Assembly: GCA_016218825.1 (NCBI GenBank)
Contig: JACRCV010000085.1
Span: forward strand, 1-64,000
Direction of reading: 5' to 3'
Length of the DNA stretch: 64,000 bases
Source: Deltaproteobacteria bacterium
GTDB taxonomy: Bacteria; Myxococcota; XYA12-FULL-58-9
The notes under the pieces were generated by a model. It was not told the DNA's origin. It saw only the letters and a list, made by a program, of their open reading frames with translations, and made no database searches. Of the stretch, positions 57,946 to 64,000 are shown one piece after another. Both the position numbers and the translations under genes were made by a program. Position 1 is the first letter of the stretch, and each line of letters opens with the position of its first letter.

Positions 57946-60024
57946 ATGCGACGCTTGGCGCTCTCGTTCTGTTGTCTGGCGGTCGCCTGCTCCGACGTTC
58001 GCCTCGAGCCCCCCGAAGAAGACGTCGTCGTACCCAGAGTCGACAACGAGGTCGCGCTCCGCGGCAGCTTCTGCACCTCGCCGGCCGGCAACGTCGAGTA
58101 CCCGGTGAAGGTGCTGTTCGTGGTCGACGGCTCGGGCTCGCAGCAGTTCTCGGACCAGAACCGGCAGCGGGTGGTGGCGGTCGAGGAGACGATCAACTCC
58201 CTCATCGGGCTCGGCAACACCTACTTCAAGGTGGTCGTCTTCAACGCCTCGGTGACCGCGACGCCACCGGTGTCGACCGGCTGCGACGTCTTCACCCGCC
58301 AGCTGACCGGCGCCAACAGCCTGATGGAGGCGCTGAACAACCTCGCCCAGGCCGACACCCTCACCGACTATCAAGGGGCGCTCTCCGTGGCCTACAACGA
58401 GCTGAACCGCGACATGGGCTGCATCCGCGTGGATCCGCAGCGCGGCCTCGCGGAGCTCGGGCGCACCAAGTACGTGGTGATCTTCATCTCCGACGGCATG
58501 CCCGATCCGCAGTGCACCATCGGCATCGGCAACGACCTCGACCCGGTCACCGGCGGCCCGTACCGGATGTGCGAGAGCTCCAACTACGTCAACTGCCTAT
58601 TGAAGCGCCCGGGCACGGTCTGCGACCGCGGGCGGTACGGGACCTGCGCCAACGGCGCCGCGGGATGCGCGTTCAACGACCCCGCCAACACCGATCAGGC
58701 GAACCACTGCTGCGACCAGCAGGGCGGCGAGGCGACGCTGTTCGGCGGCACCGCGGCCTCCGAGCTCGAGGGCGGCAACGACTACAACCAGCCGTACCAG
58801 ATCCTGCAGAAGATCTCGGACATCATGGAGCTGCAAGACCGTTACCAGCTCGGCGAGCTCAGGGTGCACTCCGGCCTGGTGATGGACCCGCTCGCCGACC
58901 CCGCGGTGATCGGCATCTTCGGCGACTCGTCGCAGGCGGCGCCGCTGATGAAGCAGGTAGCCGAGCTCGGCCTTGGCCAGTACATGGAGTTCTACGGCGG
59001 CGACCAGATCGACTTTCTGCAGATCAACTTCGAAGCCATCAAGCAGCAGCGCGTGATCCGCGGCTTCTTCGCCGACAACCGCGCCGCCAGGCTGAGGAAC
59101 GGCGGCCTCGAGCCGGACACCGATCTGGACGGCCTCACCGACGAAGAAGAGTTCGGGCTCGGGACCGACCCGACGCAGCCGGACACCGACGCCGACGGCT
59201 ACAGCGACCTGATCGAGACCCGACAGACCGGCTTCTCCTTCGACCCGAAGGACGCCTGTTACCCGCCGATCGACGACACCGCGGCGGGCGACGGCCTCGC
59301 GACTCGAACCGGGGTGTGCGTCGAGGCGGACGTGGTGAACGGCGCCGTCCCGGCCTGCCGCGGCCGGCGCGGCCCGGTGGACCGCTGCGGCGCCGGTGAC
59401 TGCGACGAGCTCGGGTTCCTCGACACCGACCGCGACGGCCTGCACGACTGCGAGGAGCTGGCGATCGGCACCGATCCAACCCAGCCCGATACCGACCGCG
59501 ACGGCATCCCCGATCTGCAAGAGGTCACCTTCGGCCTCGACCCGAGCCGCTGGGACGCGGACGACGACGCCGACAACGACGGCCTGCCGAACGCGGTCGA
59601 GATCGAGTGGCACCTGAACCCGACCGTCCGACAGACCGACGAAGAGACCCGCAGCCGCTACCGCTACTCGCGCCCTGAGACCGGCAACATGGTGGACGGG
59701 CGGTCGTGCTACGACTTCCAGGTGCGGCGAATGCAGCTGGCCTACACCCTCGACACCCGCATCCCCGGGTTCCAAGACGGCGTCGGCTTCAACGAGGTGC
59801 GGCTCTACATCCTCGAGAACATGGCCGACAACCTCTCCGGCTCACCGCTCGTCCGCGCCGCCTGCGTGCGCGCCCAGTACATCCCCCCGAGCCTCAAGGT
59901 CCCGAGCTCGGGGGAGATCGTGATCGATGAAGGCCGGTTCAAGTACCTGGGCAACCTCGAGGCCCAATTCAACACCCCGGCGCTGTTGTTCGCCCCGCAG
60001 GCCGACTGCGTGATGGCCGAGTGA
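57946..60024 (+). CDS. VWA-domain lipoprotein with type-3-like repeats, paralog 2
   Basis: 692 residues. Lipobox LAVAC (Cys15). The prefix NEVALRGSFC precedes a VWA domain with D61-x-S63-x-S65 (VVDGSGSQ) and FISDGMPDPQC. Residues ~210-270 form a Cys-rich insert. From ~385 there are DxDxDGxxD loops (DTDADGYSDLIETRQTG, DTDRDGLHDCEELAIGT). The end (RSCYDFQVRRMQLAY, then FNEVRLYILENMADN) matches paralogs at 38682 and 60036. Probably calcium-dependent and outer-membrane anchored; the Ser after DGS keeps the MIDAS form. Confidence 0.82.
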   Translation: MRRLALSFCCLAVACSDVRLEPPEEDVVVPRVDNEVALRGSFCTSPAGNVEYPVKVLFVVDGSGSQQFSDQNRQRVVAVEETINSLIGLGNTYFKVVVFNASVTATPPVSTGCDVFTRQLTGANSLMEALNNLAQADTLTDYQGALSVAYNELNRDMGCIRVDPQRGLAELGRTKYVVIFISDGMPDPQCTIGIGNDLDPVTGGPYRMCESSNYVNCLLKRPGTVCDRGRYGTCANGAAGCAFNDPANTDQANHCCDQQGGEATLFGGTAASELEGGNDYNQPYQILQKISDIMELQDRYQLGELRVHSGLVMDPLADPAVIGIFGDSSQAAPLMKQVAELGLGQYMEFYGGDQIDFLQINFEAIKQQRVIRGFFADNRAARLRNGGLEPDTDLDGLTDEEEFGLGTDPTQPDTDADGYSDLIETRQTGFSFDPKDACYPPIDDTAAGDGLATRTGVCVEADVVNGAVPACRGRRGPVDRCGAGDCDELGFLDTDRDGLHDCEELAIGTDPTQPDTDRDGIPDLQEVTFGLDPSRWDADDDADNDGLPNAVEIEWHLNPTVRQTDEETRSRYRYSRPETGNMVDGRSCYDFQVRRMQLAYTLDTRIPGFQDGVGFNEVRLYILENMADNLSGSPLVRAACVRAQYIPPSLKVPSSGEIVIDEGRFKYLGNLEAQFNTPALLFAPQADCVMAE

Positions 60025-60035
60025 ACGGAGGCCCC

Positions 60036-63000
60036 ATGCGATCGCTCGTGATTGGCGCTTGGCTGGCGTTGACCCTGGCGTGCACCCAATCCAACTTCTA
60101 CATCCCGCCGGTGGTGCTCGAGCACCCGATCGACAACAAGGTGGCGGTGAGCGGCGCCTTCTGCGCCGAGGGCGCCGACGACCTCGAGTCCTTCCTCAAG
60201 ATCATGTTCATCATCGACCGCTCGAACTCGATGCAGGTGACCGACAAGAACAACCGCCGCATCGAGGCGGTCGCCGAGGTCATCAACGAGTTCATCGAGG
60301 ACCCCGAGACCCTGCGGCTGCAGGCCGGCGTCGAGTTCGCGCTCGTGAGCTTCTGGGGTGACGTCGCGGTGCACACCCGCAACAAGCTCGGCCTGCCGGG
60401 CTTCTCGGACAACGGCACCCAGGTTCTCTCCAACCTGGTGCGGATGGCCGAGACCAGCTCCAACACCGGCTATGACAAGGCGCTCGCCACCGCGTTCCAG
60501 ATCCTCGACACCGACATGGCGCGGATGACAGACACCGCCCGGCCGCGCTCGAGCTATCAGATCTTCTTCCTCTCCGACGGCATGCCGTTTCCCAACAACT
60601 GCTCCAACGACAGCAACTCGCTGCGCGCCGCGATCGGCGGCGCCGCGCGCATCAAGGCCCTGGAGGCGCTCTACAAGATCCCGGTGGCCTTCAGCACCGG
60701 CTTCGCCGCGGTGGACGCGATGTTCACCTCGCCGGTCAACGGCGACGAGTGCCGCTGCCTCGGGATCACCTCGGCGCCGATGACCCTCGCCAGTGACTGC
60801 TACGGCTTGAACGTCGTCGACCCGAACGCCCCGGACTTCGTCTCCAAGGGCGCGGTCACCCGCAAGCTCTTGTCGCAGATGGCGGCGGTCGGCGGCGGCA
60901 CCTTCCTCCAGTTCCGGAACGGCGACGCGATCAACTTCCTCGACTTCGAGTTCGCCGAGGCCCGGCGCCTGTACGCGATGTCGAACTTCATCGTCGCGAA
61001 CACCAACGCCCGCGCCGACCACGATCACGTCGACGCCGACAGCGACGGCGACGGGCTCACCGACCTCGAGGAGGCCGACCTCGGCACCTCGCCGTATTGG
61101 CGCGACACCGACGGCGACGGCTTCGCCGACGGCATCGAGTGGCGCTTCCGGCTCTCCGGCTTCGATCCCCTCGACCCGACCGACGCGCAGTGCTCGGCCT
61201 TCGACAGGGTCGACGCCGACAGCGACTCGCTCTTGGACTGCGAGGAGATGTTCCTCGGCACCCTGCGCCGGGCGTACGACACCGACGCCGACGGCATCGC
61301 CGACTCGGTCGAGGTCCAGTCAGGCGGTGACGCCAACTCGGCGACGCCGCTCTTCGACCATCAGAACGACGCCGACGCCGACGGTGGCACCAACGCCGAC
61401 GAGCTGCGTTGGCACACCGACCCGAAGATCGACGACGTCGGCGAGCGCGCCGCGATCGCCTACGACTACACCCAGACCGAGCTCCCGATCATGACCGGCC
61501 AGGCGTGCTACGACTTCCGGGTCACCAACATCTCGCTGGCGTCGACCAAGGGCACCCCGGCGACGCGCGCCCGGGGCTTCTGTGTCACGAGCCCTGCCGC
61601 GGCCTGCGGCCCGAACATTCCCTGCACCGCGCCGTACGAGGTGTGTGACCTCGAGAACGGCCTGTGCCACGACCGCGCCGCGCTCCCCTGCCTGCTGAAC
61701 ACCGACTGCACCGCCGCCGGCACGCTGTGCGGCAACGCCCCGTCGTTGGACGGCTGGAATCGGATCATGCTCTACATGGCGCAGACGCCCTACGACGATC
61801 CGCTCTCGGAGCCCTTGTACCGCATCGCCTGCATCGAGCCGCGCTACATCGAGGAGCGCGACCTCAAGATCCCGGCCAACGGCCGCTTCGAGCTCCCGGC
61901 GCGCCGCCCGTCCGACACCTACGCGCCCGCGGCGGTGCTCGAGCCCAACAAGGTCGCCTGCCACGTCTCCAACAACCAGGACTGCGGCCTCGACACCCTG
62001 TGGTGCCAGTTCGCGAACGACGGCTCGACCTGCTCGTGCTGCAAGCCGCCGCCGATGAACTGCAGCTCCGACCGCGACTGCGACCGCCGCCTGGGCGACG
62101 GTGTCGGTCGCTGCAGCACCACCGCCAACGCCAGCGGCCTGCGCTTGTGCACCAACGCCAACACCGAGAACGGCGTCAACTGCGGCCTGCCCTGTCGGGC
62201 TTGCGCCGACGGCAAAGACAACGACAACGACGGCAATACCGACTACCCGTTCGATCCCGACTGTTTCGACTCGATGGACGACAGCGAGGATCCAGGCGTC
62301 GAGTGCTCCAACGGCATCGACGACGACGGCGATGGCAGCGGCGACTGGCCGGCAGACCCCGGCTGTGGCGACGCCTACGATACCACCGAGGGCGGCCATC
62401 CGATCCCGCTGCCCCGCTGCGGCGACCCGGGCAACACCGGGGCCGGCTTGCCGGAGTGCGCGAACGGGCTCGACGACGACGGCAACGGCCTGTGCGACTT
62501 CCCGGTCGAGCCCGGATGCTTCGCGGCCAACGATCCGGTGGAGAGGCTCGACTTGAACGCCCGCCAGCCCGGCACCTCCAACCTGATCCGCGCCTGCAAC
62601 GACGGCCTCGACAACGACGGCGACGGCCTGATCGACTACGGCGCCGGGGCGACGACCGACCCGGGGTGCGCCGACCCCGAGGACGTCGACGAGAACGGCC
62701 CGAACGTGTGCTTCTACTGCGAGCTGGCGAGCGACGTCACCCCGGGCCAGTGCGATCTGAAGAGCGGTCACTGCCGGGCCTATGCCGGCATGCCCCCGGG
62801 TCGCGGTCGCGCCTGCGGCTCGTCGGCGGCGTGCAACGGCGGCAGCTGCACGACCACGGTGCCGCCGAACAGCATCATGCAGCGAAACACCTGCGCCACC
62901 TACGGCTGCGCCAGCGACGCCGACTGTCGCGGCAGCCGCTGCGACACCGACCCGACGAGCGTCAACTACCGCCAGTGCCGCAAGTGCCTGGCGAACGACG

Positions 63001-63464
63001 ACTGCGACTCCGCGGCCGGCGCCGGGGACGGCATCTGCGACGTCGACAAGGGCTGGTGCCTGAACCTCGCGCCGCCGTCCTACGCCGCGACCGCCTGCAC
63101 CGCCGACTCCGACTGCGGCGGCAGACCTTGCGCCGTCGACGTCGGGGTGTGCGCGGTCGACCCGTACGGCGCCTGCGGCCTCGACTCCGACTGCGCCAAG
63201 GGTGACCGCTGCTCGACCGAGCGCGGCTTCTGCCTGCGGCGGACCTTCGAGACGACGCAATGTACTAGCGACGCGGACTGCGGTGCCGGCGCGATCTGTG
63301 ATCCGGCGCGCCGTTGGTGTGTACCCGTGGATGAGGGACTCAAATGCAAACACGACGACGTGTGTCCGTTCGGCGACTGCCAGGAAGCTGGCTGGTGCGA
63401 CCAGCAGACCTTCGTGTTCCCGGAGGACTTCAATCCGGACGTCGACTGTCTGCACAAGTACTGA
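60036..63464 (+). CDS. Large VWA lipoprotein with type-3-like and Cys-rich repeats, paralog 3
   Basis: 1142 residues from the ATG at 60036 (CGGAGG upstream; a GTG at 60021 overlaps the previous stop but has no better site). Lipobox LTLAC (Cys16). Prefix NKVAVSGAFC and MIDAS D61-x-S63-x-S65 (FIIDRSNSM), then FFLSDGMPF. Residues ~325-460 carry DxDxDG loops. From ~505 the protein is dominated by short Cys-rich modules and DNDGDG-type repeats (ACNDGLDNDGDGLIDYG) to the C-terminus. Longest of three paralogs; likely a rigid, calcium-stabilised surface filament. Confidence 0.82.
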   Translation: MRSLVIGAWLALTLACTQSNFYIPPVVLEHPIDNKVAVSGAFCAEGADDLESFLKIMFIIDRSNSMQVTDKNNRRIEAVAEVINEFIEDPETLRLQAGVEFALVSFWGDVAVHTRNKLGLPGFSDNGTQVLSNLVRMAETSSNTGYDKALATAFQILDTDMARMTDTARPRSSYQIFFLSDGMPFPNNCSNDSNSLRAAIGGAARIKALEALYKIPVAFSTGFAAVDAMFTSPVNGDECRCLGITSAPMTLASDCYGLNVVDPNAPDFVSKGAVTRKLLSQMAAVGGGTFLQFRNGDAINFLDFEFAEARRLYAMSNFIVANTNARADHDHVDADSDGDGLTDLEEADLGTSPYWRDTDGDGFADGIEWRFRLSGFDPLDPTDAQCSAFDRVDADSDSLLDCEEMFLGTLRRAYDTDADGIADSVEVQSGGDANSATPLFDHQNDADADGGTNADELRWHTDPKIDDVGERAAIAYDYTQTELPIMTGQACYDFRVTNISLASTKGTPATRARGFCVTSPAAACGPNIPCTAPYEVCDLENGLCHDRAALPCLLNTDCTAAGTLCGNAPSLDGWNRIMLYMAQTPYDDPLSEPLYRIACIEPRYIEERDLKIPANGRFELPARRPSDTYAPAAVLEPNKVACHVSNNQDCGLDTLWCQFANDGSTCSCCKPPPMNCSSDRDCDRRLGDGVGRCSTTANASGLRLCTNANTENGVNCGLPCRACADGKDNDNDGNTDYPFDPDCFDSMDDSEDPGVECSNGIDDDGDGSGDWPADPGCGDAYDTTEGGHPIPLPRCGDPGNTGAGLPECANGLDDDGNGLCDFPVEPGCFAANDPVERLDLNARQPGTSNLIRACNDGLDNDGDGLIDYGAGATTDPGCADPEDVDENGPNVCFYCELASDVTPGQCDLKSGHCRAYAGMPPGRGRACGSSAACNGGSCTTTVPPNSIMQRNTCATYGCASDADCRGSRCDTDPTSVNYRQCRKCLANDDCDSAAGAGDGICDVDKGWCLNLAPPSYAATACTADSDCGGRPCAVDVGVCAVDPYGACGLDSDCAKGDRCSTERGFCLRRTFETTQCTSDADCGAGAICDPARRWCVPVDEGLKCKHDDVCPFGDCQEAGWCDQQTFVFPEDFNPDVDCLHKY

Positions 63465-64000
63465 GGCTCGCGGCCGCTGCCGCCGCCCTCGCCGGTTGCA
63501 CCTCGGAGGTTCGGGTGCCGCCGATCAGCGCCGACGTCGGCCTGCCGGGGCCCGGTTGCCTGCCGCCCGACCCCTCGGACAGCCCCGAGACCGCGTACCT
63601 CGTGACCGCCGACGACATCACCAACCAGACCCTGCTGCAGGACACCATCTGTCCGCGCTCCGATTGGGACTATTGGAAGGTGAGCGTCTCGGGAGAGCGG
63701 CAGCTCGTCAAGCTCGCCGTCGAGTACCGCAAGTCGGGCAACATCGCGCTCGGCGCCGAGTGGTGGGGCGTCAAGGAGCTGTGCGTGCGCGGTGATCACA
63801 TCGGCTGCAGCGACAACGCCGGCTGCCAAACGAGCGCCTGCGCCGCGACCGACGCCGCCTGCGCCACCTGTGGCGGCGTGCGCCAGCCCACCTGCACCGG
63901 CGGCACCTGCACCGCCAACCGCACCGACTGCGCCGCTTGCGGCGGCACCCAGGTGTTTCACTGCAACGGCGGGCAGTGTGACGCGGCGCGCAACGGCTGT
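63395..64000 (+). CDS. Partial cysteine-rich lipoprotein, runs off the window end
   Basis: Open in frame from 63344 to the end. The start is uncertain: ATG 63344 or GTG 63395, both overlapping the previous gene. A hydrophobic run ends in lipobox LAGC (Cys about residue 35 from the GTG), followed by TSEVRVPPISADVGLPGPGC. Near the edge Cys-Gly-Gly modules (CATCGGVRQPTCTGGTC) repeat. Probably the next member of the VWA lipoprotein operon; no VWA motif has appeared by the window end. Confidence 0.6.
   Translation, partial: MRPADLRVPGGLQSGRRLSAQVLRLAAAAAALAGCTSEVRVPPISADVGLPGPGCLPPDPSDSPETAYLVTADDITNQTLLQDTICPRSDWDYWKVSVSGERQLVKLAVEYRKSGNIALGAEWWGVKELCVRGDHIGCSDNAGCQTSACAATDAACATCGGVRQPTCTGGTCTANRTDCAACGGTQVFHCNGGQCDAARNGC

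Overview
The window comes from a high-GC Gram-negative bacterium, most likely a myxobacterium or a close relative (Myxococcota). The signs are two C-terminal Gly-Cys/TM/Arg-rich tails of the MYXO-CTERM sorting type, an unusually large set of cysteine-rich lipoproteins, von Willebrand factor A (VWA) and thrombospondin-type surface proteins, ECF sigma/anti-sigma pairs, and LptF/LptG-type permeases. No phage, plasmid, CRISPR array or complete insertion sequence was seen.

Layout. 1-0.4 kb: a tandem non-coding repeat with a third copy at 50.8 kb. 0.5-9.2 kb: an IgGFc-binding-type lipoprotein, an M23 peptidase overlapping a NagZ-like GH3 hydrolase, a TolB-like protein, and overlapping lptF/lptG-like genes. 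9.2-12 kb: a lipoprotein with a thrombospondin type-1 repeat and two small cysteine-rich proteins. 12.2-19.6 kb: a divergent tripartite efflux locus (TolC-type protein on one strand; ECF sigma factor, anti-sigma factor, CpxP-like sensor, membrane fusion protein, ABC ATPase and two FtsX-type permeases on the other). The same bipartite motif lies on both sides of the sigma gene. 19.7-29.4 kb: secreted enzymes (CotH-like, M14 carboxypeptidase, two lipases, LysM/PG-binding protein) and a MYXO-CTERM protein coupled to an outer-membrane barrel. 29.4-32.6 kb: truA, a small membrane protein and an unrecognised two-gene operon.

32.8-35.7 kb: an ECF sigma / anti-sigma / secreted caspase-like protease with a predicted outer-membrane barrel. 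This is my best candidate for an undescribed surface-signalling system. 35.7-44.1 kb: lipoproteins, including a beta-propeller plus VWA pair, a MITE-like element, a sulfatase-superfamily enzyme and an IPT/ILEI-domain protein. 44.3-48.2 kb: a thioredoxin/PhnD fusion, a frameshifted diguanylate cyclase, a DUF486 protein and a VapBC-type module with an operator-bearing, apparently leaderless promoter. 48.4-55.8 kb: a beta-helix protein, tRNA-Leu(GAG), secG, and tpiA-pgk-aldehyde dehydrogenase on the other strand. 56.3-64 kb: a MYXO-CTERM thrombospondin type-3 protein, a strong terminator, and a run of VWA/type-3-repeat lipoproteins leaving the window.

The overall theme is cell-surface biology: envelope biogenesis and turnover, metal or toxic-compound efflux, and an expanded set of calcium-binding, cysteine-rich lipoproteins. 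All functions are inferred from reading the translated sequence; no database search was run.
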